A model generated the notes under the pieces. The model saw nothing but the letters and a program-made list of their open reading frames with translations, ran no database searches and was not told where the DNA came from. Below are positions 10,536 through 17,804 of a DNA stretch of 23,586 nt, one piece after another. A program made the translations under genes and the position numbers. This stretch comes from an uncultured Oscillospiraceae bacterium. Its GTDB lineage: Bacteria; Bacillota; Clostridia; Oscillospirales; Oscillospiraceae. The stretch spans positions 1-23,586 of the forward strand of contig CAJTSQ010000036.1 in the NCBI GenBank assembly GCA_910578735.1, read 5' to 3'. Each line of letters starts with the position of its first letter. Within the stretch, counting starts at the first letter, position 1.

Positions 10536-11798
10536 TTACTCACTGGGCTGGACCTGTCCGCCGCGCACCACGATGCTGCCGTCCTTTATGACCAGCTCTA
10601 CGTGGTTCCGGCCATACTGATAGACCACCTTTTCGTAGGTGTCCACGTCAAAAAGCAGAAGGTCGGCGGTCTTGCCGGTATCGAGCACCCCCCGGTCGTC
10701 CAGAGTCAGCGCCTTGGCGGAGCCGTAGGTGGCGGCCCGGAAGGCCTCCGCGGGGGAGAAGCCGTGCTGGCGGCAGGCCAGAATCAGGACCATCTGCATG
10801 GACTCCAGCCAGCAGCCGGGGCAGCAGTTGGTGGCCAGGGCCAGCGTCATGCCGGCGTCCAGCATGGGACGGGGATTGAAGGGGCGATCGTGCTTGACCG
10901 AGAAGTCGATTCCGGGCAGCACCACGCCCACCACGCCGGCGTCCCGCAGTTTGGGGAACACATGCTCCGGAGTGTAGTTCAGATGGACCGCCGAGGCCAT
11001 CTTCATCTCTGCGGCCAGATCGGAACCGCCGATATAGGAATAGGCATCGGTGTGGATGGTGGGGATCAGGCCGTGGTCCCGGCCACAGGAGAGGATGCGC
11101 TCACTCTCGGCAGCGGTAAAGTGCCCCTCGTCGCACCAGACGTCGTTAAACGCGGCCATGTGGAAGGAGGCCACCTGGGGGATCATGTCCTGACACAGGT
11201 GATCAATATACCAGTCCTTGGGCTTGCCCTCCTCCCAGCCGTGGGCGCCCAGGAAGGTGGAGACGATATCCATGGGCAGCGTGGCGCTGAGAAGCCGATT
11301 GACCTCCAGCATTTTCATCTCCGACGGGAGCGTCAGCCCATAGCCGCTCTTGCTCTCAATGGTGGTTGTGCCGTGGATCAGCATGCCCCGCATCCGCTGT
11401 TCCGTCTGGGCGGCCAGCTCCTCCACCGGCACGTCGCGGGTCATGTTGACCGAGGCGTAGATTCCCGTCTGAATGCCCCGCTGGGCCAGAGCCTCGGGGC
11501 GGCTGTCGGTCAGCTTGACGGTGTACTCCTCTACCCGGGAGCCGCCGAAGACCACGTGGGTATGGCAGTCGATCAGCCCGGGGGTGACCACCTTGCCGGA
11601 GGCGTCCACCCGGACAACGTCCTCCCCGTCCGGAACTGCGGGCAGGACCTCCTCTTTTGTGCCGATGGCCTGGATTTTGCCGTCCTGCACATAGAGCCAG
11701 CCGTGTTCCAGCAGTCCAACCTGTCCGCTGCCCTCGCCCCGCATGGTCAGAATCTGGGCCGCGTCTTCGATCAGCAGTTTGTTCTTTTTTGTCTTCAT
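10536..11798 (-). CDS. hutI: Imidazolonepropionase
   Basis: 420 residues, the normal length, of the amidohydrolase superfamily. It hydrolyses imidazolone-5-propionate to N-formimidoyl-L-glutamate, the third hut step. Landmarks are TPGLIDCHTHVVFGGSR (metal His79 and His81), TTTIESKSGYGL (about 144-155), IHTDAYSYIGGSDLAAE (His249) and His272 in SAVHL. The usual metal-ligand Asp in the ATDxNPG segment is Asn324 here (ATNCCPGCW). The conserved Glu of the HADE motif is replaced by Ala252. The start is set at 11798 because GAGG lies 8 bases upstream; ATG 11804 is only two bases from it and is less likely. It lies 107 bases downstream of hutU with a hairpin between, and is probably co-transcribed from the hutU promoter. 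Confidence 0.9.
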   Translation of the reverse strand: MKTKKNKLLIEDAAQILTMRGEGSGQVGLLEHGWLYVQDGKIQAIGTKEEVLPAVPDGEDVVRVDASGKVVTPGLIDCHTHVVFGGSRVEEYTVKLTDSRPEALAQRGIQTGIYASVNMTRDVPVEELAAQTEQRMRGMLIHGTTTIESKSGYGLTLPSEMKMLEVNRLLSATLPMDIVSTFLGAHGWEEGKPKDWYIDHLCQDMIPQVASFHMAAFNDVWCDEGHFTAAESERILSCGRDHGLIPTIHTDAYSYIGGSDLAAEMKMASAVHLNYTPEHVFPKLRDAGVVGVVLPGIDFSVKHDRPFNPRPMLDAGMTLALATNCCPGCWLESMQMVLILACRQHGFSPAEAFRAATYGSAKALTLDDRGVLDTGKTADLLLFDVDTYEKVVYQYGRNHVELVIKDGSIVVRGGQVQPSE

Positions 11799-11834
11799 CC
11801 ACATTGCCTCTTTTCTGAAATGGATCAAATGGAA

Positions 11835-11864
11835 CAAAACGGGCGATGGAAATCGCCCGTTTTG
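11835..11864 (-). terminator. Intercistronic hairpin between hutU and hutI
   Basis: A 13-bp perfect stem (11835-11847 with 11852-11864) closes a 4-base loop. On the minus strand the right arm ends CCGTTTTGTTCC, so the T tract is partly within the stem and interrupted. It may lower hutI expression relative to hutU, or protect the hutU message, rather than stop transcription fully. Confidence 0.6.
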
Positions 11865-11905
11865 CCCAGGGGGAAAATATCGAGTATGAGTGAGGTAATC
11901 CAGAA

Positions 11906-13678
11906 TTACCGGACGTAGCGGCCTTCGGGACCGAAGGTGACCTTGTCGGCGGGCTCCCACCACAGGGGGATCTTGATGCTGTCGCCGCCGGCGATCTTGC
12001 CCTTGCCGTTGCAGACGTCCTTGGCGGCCTGATAGCCGGCCTGGGCGTGACGGACCACACCGATACCGGAGTCGGTCACCATGCAGCGGGACAGGCGGAG
12101 GTCGGCCTCTTCAGAGCCGTCGGCGATCATGGTCACGCCGGTGTGAACGGCCTCGCCCATGGAGTAGTTGGCCTGGATGGCGATCAGGTCGCACATGGCG
12201 GCGCAGTCCAGCAGACCGTTGAGCATGGGCCAGTCGGAGACGTAGTCGCCGCCGTCGGGCATGTTCTCGGACTCGAAGGTGGGGTTCACGATGGAGCCGG
12301 AGTCCAGGTTGTCGCGGGAGAAGGCCACGGGGCCCTTGATTTCGCCCTTCTTGATCAGGTCGTTGACGGCCAGACCGAAGCGGACGCGCTCGCCGAAGCC
12401 CATGTAGCAGATACGGGCGGGCAGAGCCTCGATGGGCAGATGCTTGCGGGCCAGGTTGATCCAGCGCTCTACCAGGTGGTCGCCCTTGCAGACTTCCAGA
12501 GCCAGGTCGTCCAGACGGGCCAGGTCGGCAGGGTCACCGGAGGTGCAGGTCCAGCGGAAGGGACCGCGGCCCTCACAGAACAGGGGACGGATATAGGCGG
12601 CCACAAAGCCCTCGATCTGCTTGGCCTCGGCCTCGGGCATACCGGCGTCCATGCACTCCTTGCGGATGCTGGTGCCGTACTCAAAGGCCTCAACGCCCCG
12701 CTTCTTGAACTCGATCATGGCGCGCAGCTGGCGCTTCATGGTCTCGCGGGCGTCCTGCAGATACTTCTCGCGGTCCTTGCCGCGGTATTCGTCAGCCTGT
12801 TCGCCGGTGTAGCCGGAGGGGATATAGGAGATGGGGTCGTGGCAGGGGCACATCTCGGTGACCACGTCGGGCAGATAGTTCTTGGACAGAGCCTCCTCGA
12901 AGATGTCGGCGGCGTTGCCGATAACGCCGATGGAGATGGGATCGTCGGCGGCCAGATGCTTCTGGGCCAGCTCCCAGGCCTCGTCCAGGGTCTTCACCTT
13001 CACGTCCATATAGTTCTTGGAGATACGGCGGTCGATGACGCGCTCGTCGGCGTCGGCCAGGATGACCACGGCGCCGTGCATTTTGCCGGCCCAGGTCTGG
13101 TTGCCGCCCATGCCGCCGGCACCGGCGGTGAGGAACAGCTTGCCGTGCATGTCGTTCTCCCAGCCCTTCTTCAGCGCGATGGCGGTCAGGGTTTCAAAGG
13201 TGCCCTCGATAACGCCCTGAGTGCCGATATACTCCCAGGGAGCGGCGGTGTACTGGGCAAAGATGGTCAGGTTCTTGTCCTGCATCTCATAGAAGCGCTC
13301 CCAGGTGGCCTTCATGATGTTGGTGGTGGCCATGACGACGCGGGGGGCCAGGTCGTGGGTCTTGAAAATCGCCACGGGCATGCCGGACTGGATGACCAGA
13401 GTCTCGTCATTCTCCAGAGTCTTGAGAGACTCTACGATGGCATAGTAGGACTCCCAGTTGCGGGCGCACTTGCCGTTGCCGCCGTAGATGACCAGCATCT
13501 CGGGAATCTCGGCGTTCTCCATATTGTTTTCCAGCATACGCAGGATGGTCTCCTGCTTCCAGCCCTTGCAGCGCAGGGAACCGGGATCGTTGAAGCCACC
13601 GCGATGGGCCTTCACCGAATAGAGAACTTCGGGCTTCTCGGCCTTGGGCGCAAACAGGTTGCCTCCGTTTTGGGACAT
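11906..13678 (-). CDS. hutU: Urocanate hydratase (urocanase)
   Basis: 590 residues, a little longer than the 550-560 of many bacterial urocanases. It uses tightly bound NAD+ to convert urocanate to imidazolonepropionate, the second hut step. The NAD-binding region TAGAGGMGGNQTW, the IGTQGVIEGTFET segment, IRPLFCEGRGPFRW and the family signature LPARICYMGFGER, with its catalytic-type Cys, are all present. GDYVSDWPMLNG and SGIGVVRHAQAGYQ follow near the C-terminus. The start at 13678 has GGAGG 8 bases upstream; a longer open frame to 13981 runs through the promoter and is not coding. It is divergent from the SARP regulator and probably heads a hutU-hutI message driven from 13838-13871. Confidence 0.96.
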   Translation of the reverse strand: MSQNGGNLFAPKAEKPEVLYSVKAHRGGFNDPGSLRCKGWKQETILRMLENNMENAEIPEMLVIYGGNGKCARNWESYYAIVESLKTLENDETLVIQSGMPVAIFKTHDLAPRVVMATTNIMKATWERFYEMQDKNLTIFAQYTAAPWEYIGTQGVIEGTFETLTAIALKKGWENDMHGKLFLTAGAGGMGGNQTWAGKMHGAVVILADADERVIDRRISKNYMDVKVKTLDEAWELAQKHLAADDPISIGVIGNAADIFEEALSKNYLPDVVTEMCPCHDPISYIPSGYTGEQADEYRGKDREKYLQDARETMKRQLRAMIEFKKRGVEAFEYGTSIRKECMDAGMPEAEAKQIEGFVAAYIRPLFCEGRGPFRWTCTSGDPADLARLDDLALEVCKGDHLVERWINLARKHLPIEALPARICYMGFGERVRFGLAVNDLIKKGEIKGPVAFSRDNLDSGSIVNPTFESENMPDGGDYVSDWPMLNGLLDCAAMCDLIAIQANYSMGEAVHTGVTMIADGSEEADLRLSRCMVTDSGIGVVRHAQAGYQAAKDVCNGKGKIAGGDSIKIPLWWEPADKVTFGPEGRYVR

Positions 13679-13831
13679 AATACATTCCTCCGTTTCACAA
13701 TTTTGTAGTCCGATATGACCGGCCGCAGCCTTCACTCCGCCTGGCCCCGGCCCGCATGACGGCTCATCAGGCGGACACGGATGGGGACCGGGGCGGAATA
13801 TCGGGGCGGCTGGCCAGCGGTTCACAAGTAC
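13679..13831 (-). other. GC-rich, foldable 5' leader of hutU
   Basis: About 150 bases lie between the predicted hutU transcription start and its ATG. On the minus-strand RNA a 7-bp perfect stem (13738-13744 with 13768-13774) competes with a longer pairing of 13745-13753 with 13783-13793 (9 bp with a bulge). The right arm of the second pairing lies inside the loop of the first. I recognise no known riboswitch or HutP-type antiterminator here. Confidence 0.35.
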
Positions 13832-13837
13832 AAGCAC

Positions 13838-13871
13838 ACTATAACAAACTTCTGTCGATAGAGTGTCGATG
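13838..13871 (-). promoter_or_regulatory. Predicted SARP-dependent promoter of hutU-hutI
   Basis: On the minus strand: CATCGAC (13865-13871), 4 bases, TATCGAC (13854-13860), exactly 10 bases, then TATAGT (-10, 13838-13843). The layout is identical to the hutH and livK promoters, again without a -35. The 9-base word AAGTACAAG (plus strand) flanks the site on both sides, at 13826-13834 and 13872-13880. Confidence 0.7.
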
Positions 13872-13895
13872 AAGTACAAGATGGACCGAAAATTT

Positions 13896-13924
13896 TTGAA
13901 ATATTTCGTCGATAATTCTAAAAT
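13896..13924 (+). promoter_or_regulatory. Sigma-A promoter for the SARP regulator gene, with one operator half-site
   Basis: TTGAAA (13896-13901), 17 bases, TAAAAT (13919-13924). The spacer holds GTCGATA (13908-13914), the reverse complement of a TATCGAC heptamer. This suggests the regulator may bind its own promoter. The leader would be about 137 bases. Confidence 0.55.
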
Positions 13925-13968
13925 ACATAAAAAATTTTGCTCCTCCCGCCGAAGCGGCGAGAAAGAGC

Positions 13969-13996
13969 TGGACAAATCCAAAACTGACGCTAAAAT
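13969..13996 (+). promoter_or_regulatory. Possible second promoter of the SARP regulator gene
   Basis: TGGACA (13969-13974), 16 bases, TAAAAT (13991-13996), about 70 bases before the start codon. It is weaker in -35 than the promoter at 13896 and could be used alone or with it. Confidence 0.4.
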
Positions 13997-14067
13997 AAAA
14001 GGGAAGATTCTTTCCTCCAGGCGTGGAGCGTCCAGGGTACTTTACACACAGCGAAAGAGGTGATTCG

Positions 14068-16917
14068 ATGTACATTACCGTAACATTGATGGGAACACCA
14101 AAGGTTGTCATGGATGGACAGGAGATCGTCTTCCCCTATCGCAAAGCCGAGGGGCTGTTCTACTACCTATGTGTACGACAATCGGTTTCCCGGGATGAGG
14201 TGATCGGGGTTTTTTGGGCGGACTGTACAGAATCCACCGCCCGTAAAAACCTGAGAGACGCCATTTATCATCTGAAAAAACTGCTGGGTGAAGATATTAT
14301 CCGGGTGGAGGGAAACAATCATATCAGCCTGAGCTGTGGCCGCATTGCCTCTATTGACTATCAGGAGCTGACGCAGGAGAATATTTTCGAGTGCTACACC
14401 GGGAATTTCTTGGGCTATTTCTACATTAAAAATTGTGTGGAGTTTGAAGAATGGTCCACCGGCCTGCGGGAGGCCCTGTTCAGCCAGTATCAGCGGGCCG
14501 CGGAGGACCAGGTCGCCAAGCTGATCCGCCTGGGGGACGCCCGGGCGCTGATGGACTTTGGAACCGGGCTGCTGCGCAAATGGATTCTGGACGAGACCAT
14601 CTACCAGGAGGTTTTAAAGGGCCTGATGGACCTGGGCCATTTCTCTGACGCCCAGCGCCTGTACCAGCGGCTTCAGGCCGCCTTGATGGAGGAGCTGGGG
14701 GTGGAGCCCGAGGAGAAGACCGCCCAGCTGATGCGAGAGGCCTCCCAGTTCGAGCTTGAGCGGCCGCAGCCCGAGACGGCGGAGCAGGAGGAATATTTCT
14801 TCGGGCGGGAGCAGGAGATGGTGGCGCTGCTGCGCAACCTGCGCCAGCTGGAGAAAAAGGTGCCCTCCGTCTCCATACTCCTCACCGGGGAGGCGGGGGT
14901 GGGCAAATCCACCATCCTGCGCAAGCTGAAGCATCTGCTGCCCCAGGACCGGTATATAATCCTGTCCTACCAGTGTGTAGAGACCGAGGCGGAGCTGTAT
15001 CTCAAGCCCTGGCAGGATATCCTGGCCCAGGCGGAGGAGTGCGGCCGCAGCTCCCACATTACCCTGCATCCCACCCTGAATCTCAGCGCCCAGGACATGA
15101 ATACAGCCCTGTTCGCTACCCAGTATGAGCTGTTTGCCCAAAGTGTTTTCCAGGCCCTGATCCAGGAGATGAAGGATCACAGCGTTGTGCTGATAATCGA
15201 CGATGTGCAGTGGATGGACAAGGACAGCCGCCGGCTGCTGTGCAACCTGATTTTCTGGGCGAAAAACGAGCGGCTGATGGTCCTCCTGGCGGGCCGGAAC
15301 GACTTGACCGGAGAGCTGATGAAGCTGAAGGCCCCTCTGGCCGCCAAGGGGCTCCTTCAGGAGATTTCCGTTCCCCGGTTTACCCTGGAGGAGACCAAGA
15401 ATATTTTGAATGAGCGCAGTCCAAAGCTGCTGAAGCAGAAGGGATTGCTGGAGCAGATTTACAGCGATACGGGCGGAAATGCCCTGTTCCTCATGGAATT
15501 CCTCAGGGAACTGGAGTATGGAGGCACGCCCAACACGCTGTCGGCCAAGACCACCGGCATGATTCAGAGCCGGCTAATGGATCTGACCCAGGAGGAGCGA
15601 GGGCTGCTGGAGGATATCTCCCTCTACCCCCGTCTAGCCACCCTGGACGAGCTGCAGATTCTCTCCGCCCGGTCCCGGATGGAAATCTTGCAGAGCCTGG
15701 AGCGCCTGCTGTCCCGCCAGCTGATCTGCCTGAACAGCACCTATAATAAACAGGGCTACAGCTTTCTCCATCAGCTGATCCGGGAGTATATCTACAATGG
15801 GCTGCTGGAGGACAAGCGCCGGATGCTCCACAAGCAGGTGGCCGACGCCTATGAGGAGGAATTTTTAGCCACCGGAGACGTGGGACTGTGCCCGATGCTG
15901 ATCTACCATTTCCGTCGCTGTCAGGATGTGTATAAGACTTATACCTACCGGCTGGAGTATATGCGGGCCTTCTACGCGGTACAGCACGAAATCTACCCCA
16001 CCGTTCTGGCCGGCCCGGCGGAGCCGAACCTCTCCCTTCCGCGCCTGGGCAGTGAGGACCAGCTGGTGGCCCTGGCCGAGGAGATCCGCGCCCTGGACCA
16101 AAACGCCGCCCAGGCCGACCCCCTGCGCATGAAGGTGGAGTTCCTGATCGGCCGGTATGACCTGTTTTCCGGCTCCTTTGACAAGGGCTTGAAAAATATC
16201 GCCAAGAGCATTGAGCTGGCGAAAAAGCTGGATGACGGCAAGTACCTGATGGAAAATTATCTGCAAATGATTTTCCATGCCATCCAGATTCACAATCTGT
16301 CCATGATGGACCAATATATCACCGCCTGTGAAAAACTTTTGGAGCTCTACTCCTACTCCCGGGGGGACGAGTACACCGTCCACCGGCTGCGGGGCGTATA
16401 TTATATGCAGACGCTGGAGTATGACAAGGCGGAGGAGACCTTTCAGAGCATTATCCGATCGGTGGAACCGCTGTGCCAGCACGCCCCAACCTACCGTGTT
16501 GGGCTGGCTGCCTGCTACAACTACCTGGGCGAGGGCAAGCAGGCTGTGGGGCAGATCGACGAGGCGTTGGAGTATTACCGGAAAGCCCTGCAGTGCTGCG
16601 AGGGGGAGGATATCGTCAGCGGCATGGGGGTGTTCTACTCCAACATCGGGTATATCCTGTATCTCCAGGGCGAACCGGCCCAGGCCCAGGTCTATATCGA
16701 CAAGGCGAACCAGTGTTTTTCTGAGCTGGGAACCTTTTGGGGCCAGTCAAAGGCCCGGTCCTACGCGGCCCTGCTGGCCATTCAGCGGGGCAACCGGGCG
16801 GAGGCGGAGGAACATCTCCAGGTGGCCAAAGGCCTGGCCCTGCGGGGAGGCAATCCGGCGATCCTCTCCCTGGTGGAGCGGGTGGAGGAACAGCTGCATC
16901 CCCGGGAACAGTCATAA
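14068..16917 (+). CDS. SARP/AfsR-type transcriptional regulator (winged helix, BTAD, ATPase, TPR)
   Basis: 949 residues from ATG 14068, preceded by AGAGG; an upstream in-frame ATG at 14023 lacks a good site. Residues 1-95 resemble the OmpR-type winged helix of SARPs (YRKAEGLFYYL, then ARKNLRDAIYHLKKLLGE). Residues about 98-240 are an all-helical BTAD segment (EEWSTGLREALFSQYQRAAE, ALMEELGVEPEE). An STAND/AAA-type ATPase follows, with Walker A TGEAGVGKST (about 273-282) and Walker B VVLIIDDVQW (about 372-381). The C-terminal third holds TPR-like repeats such as AACYNYLGEG and IDEALEYYRKAL. No C-terminal LuxR helix-turn-helix was seen. It is divergent from hutU inside the hut locus, and SARP-like direct repeats lie before hutH, livK and hutU. 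It is therefore the likely hut activator. The inducing signal is unknown. Confidence 0.88.
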   Translation: MYITVTLMGTPKVVMDGQEIVFPYRKAEGLFYYLCVRQSVSRDEVIGVFWADCTESTARKNLRDAIYHLKKLLGEDIIRVEGNNHISLSCGRIASIDYQELTQENIFECYTGNFLGYFYIKNCVEFEEWSTGLREALFSQYQRAAEDQVAKLIRLGDARALMDFGTGLLRKWILDETIYQEVLKGLMDLGHFSDAQRLYQRLQAALMEELGVEPEEKTAQLMREASQFELERPQPETAEQEEYFFGREQEMVALLRNLRQLEKKVPSVSILLTGEAGVGKSTILRKLKHLLPQDRYIILSYQCVETEAELYLKPWQDILAQAEECGRSSHITLHPTLNLSAQDMNTALFATQYELFAQSVFQALIQEMKDHSVVLIIDDVQWMDKDSRRLLCNLIFWAKNERLMVLLAGRNDLTGELMKLKAPLAAKGLLQEISVPRFTLEETKNILNERSPKLLKQKGLLEQIYSDTGGNALFLMEFLRELEYGGTPNTLSAKTTGMIQSRLMDLTQEERGLLEDISLYPRLATLDELQILSARSRMEILQSLERLLSRQLICLNSTYNKQGYSFLHQLIREYIYNGLLEDKRRMLHKQVADAYEEEFLATGDVGLCPMLIYHFRRCQDVYKTYTYRLEYMRAFYAVQHEIYPTVLAGPAEPNLSLPRLGSEDQLVALAEEIRALDQNAAQADPLRMKVEFLIGRYDLFSGSFDKGLKNIAKSIELAKKLDDGKYLMENYLQMIFHAIQIHNLSMMDQYITACEKLLELYSYSRGDEYTVHRLRGVYYMQTLEYDKAEETFQSIIRSVEPLCQHAPTYRVGLAACYNYLGEGKQAVGQIDEALEYYRKALQCCEGEDIVSGMGVFYSNIGYILYLQGEPAQAQVYIDKANQCFSELGTFWGQSKARSYAALLAIQRGNRAEAEEHLQVAKGLALRGGNPAILSLVERVEEQLHPREQS

Positions 16918-16967
16918 GAGAACGCGCGGAGAGAAGGGTATGGTTCTCTCCGCGCGTTCTCTCTTTT
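16917..16967 (+). terminator. Strong terminator after the SARP regulator gene
   Basis: A 19-bp perfect stem (16917-16935 with 16944-16962), 8-base loop, then CTTTTG. It begins inside the stop codon of the regulator and should isolate fchA-ftcD from regulator transcription. Confidence 0.9.
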
Positions 16968-16991
16968 GCCGGTTTGGTTTGTTAAGAGATT

Positions 16992-17019
16992 TTGCCAAAG
17001 CAGCTAAAATTTTTAAAAT
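16992..17019 (+). promoter_or_regulatory. Possible sigma-A promoter of fchA-ftcD
   Basis: TTGCCA (16992-16997), 16 bases, TAAAAT (17014-17019). The match is moderate and the leader would be about 140 bases. No paired TATCGAC repeats are found between the terminator and the fchA start. Confidence 0.35.
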
Positions 17020-17070
17020 ACCCCTCCTGCTTCTTGCGTAATGCACCGGAGTTTGATATTCTAAACACAG

Positions 17071-17084
17071 GGTTCACAAGTACA
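17071..17084 (+). repeat. 14-bp word shared by the fchA leader and the hutU start region
   Basis: GGTTCACAAGTACA occurs here and at 13819-13832, both in non-coding upstream regions. About one exact 14-mer repeat is expected by chance in a window this long, so its meaning rests only on location. Confidence 0.3.
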
Positions 17085-17168
17085 CAGTGCAAATACAGAT
17101 TCCGCCGGAGAAGCGGCGGGCTTTCGTGCAAATCGAAGGCAATTTTTACACAAAAGGAGATGCACTGG

Positions 17169-17750
17169 ATGAACCTGAAAATTACAAATGTTTTGGATAA
17201 GATTATAGACTCTGACGACACAACGGTAGGCGGCGGCTCCGCCTCCGCGCTGTCGGGTGCCATGGCGGCCGGAATGATCGCCATGGTGGCAAAGCTTTCA
17301 AAGAAGAAACCGGTTAATTTTACTGTGGAGCAGTATGACGCCATCGCCGCCGAATGCGATGCCCTGTCTGCGCAGCTGCAGCAGGGCTGTATTGACGACA
17401 CCGCCGCCTACTGCATGATCGTGGACGCCTTCCGGCTGCCCAAGGGCACCGAGGAGGAGAAGGCCGCCCGTTCGGCCGCCGTGCAGAAGGCCGCGATCCG
17501 GGCCGCTGAGGTCCCGCTGGCCAACGCCCGCCTGAACGCCCGTGTCCGTGAGCTGGGCGCCATGCTCCGCGGCAATTCCAACCCCGCCTGCCTCTCCGAC
17601 CTGACCAGCGCGCTGTATCTGGCGGAAGGCGGCGTGAAGGACTGCGTGCTGAATATTCAGGCCAACCTGGGGATGATTAAGGACCCCGCAGAGCAGGCGA
17701 AAATGAAGGACGCTATGCTGGAGCTGCTGCTGCAGGTAATCTGTTATTAA
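17169..17750 (+). CDS. fchA: Formimidoyltetrahydrofolate cyclodeaminase / methenyl-THF cyclohydrolase family (FTCD_C)
   Basis: 193 residues, the usual size of a stand-alone cyclodeaminase domain. The N-terminal VGGGSASALSGAMAAGM and the helical remainder are typical of PF04961. It removes ammonia from 5-formimidoyl-THF to give 5,10-methenyl-THF, following the transferase encoded next. ATG 17169 has AAAGGAG 9 bases upstream; ATG 17160 overlaps that site and is rejected. ftcD starts 54 bases after the stop, so the pair is an operon. The two activities are fused in mammals but separate here. A related methenyl-THF cyclohydrolase role cannot be excluded from sequence. Confidence 0.88.
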   Translation: MNLKITNVLDKIIDSDDTTVGGGSASALSGAMAAGMIAMVAKLSKKKPVNFTVEQYDAIAAECDALSAQLQQGCIDDTAAYCMIVDAFRLPKGTEEEKAARSAAVQKAAIRAAEVPLANARLNARVRELGAMLRGNSNPACLSDLTSALYLAEGGVKDCVLNIQANLGMIKDPAEQAKMKDAMLELLLQVICY

Positions 17751-17804
17751 CCGGAGGTCCTCCGTTCCAGAAATTGAATTTGATAGAACAGGAGATTATA
17801 AGTT

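Noticed and set aside
12047..13708. Long plus-strand open frame opposite hutU
   Set aside because: Composition (Gly/His/Val/Leu-rich) and absence of motifs mark it as an antisense shadow; the minus strand encodes complete urocanase. The same applies to the long frames opposite hutH, hutI, livK and the M20D gene.
13762..13769. CUGAUGAG in the hutU leader RNA as a hammerhead ribozyme core
   Set aside because: The required downstream GAAA and the flanking three-stem arrangement are absent.
13679..13981. N-terminal extension of HutU by about 101 residues
   Set aside because: It runs through the operator, -10 box and structured leader; a strong GGAGG marks the start at 13678.
16694..16703. TATCGAC inside the SARP regulator coding region as an operator
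   Set aside because: It is a lone heptamer in coding sequence with no second repeat at 11 bp and no -10 box 10 bases downstream.
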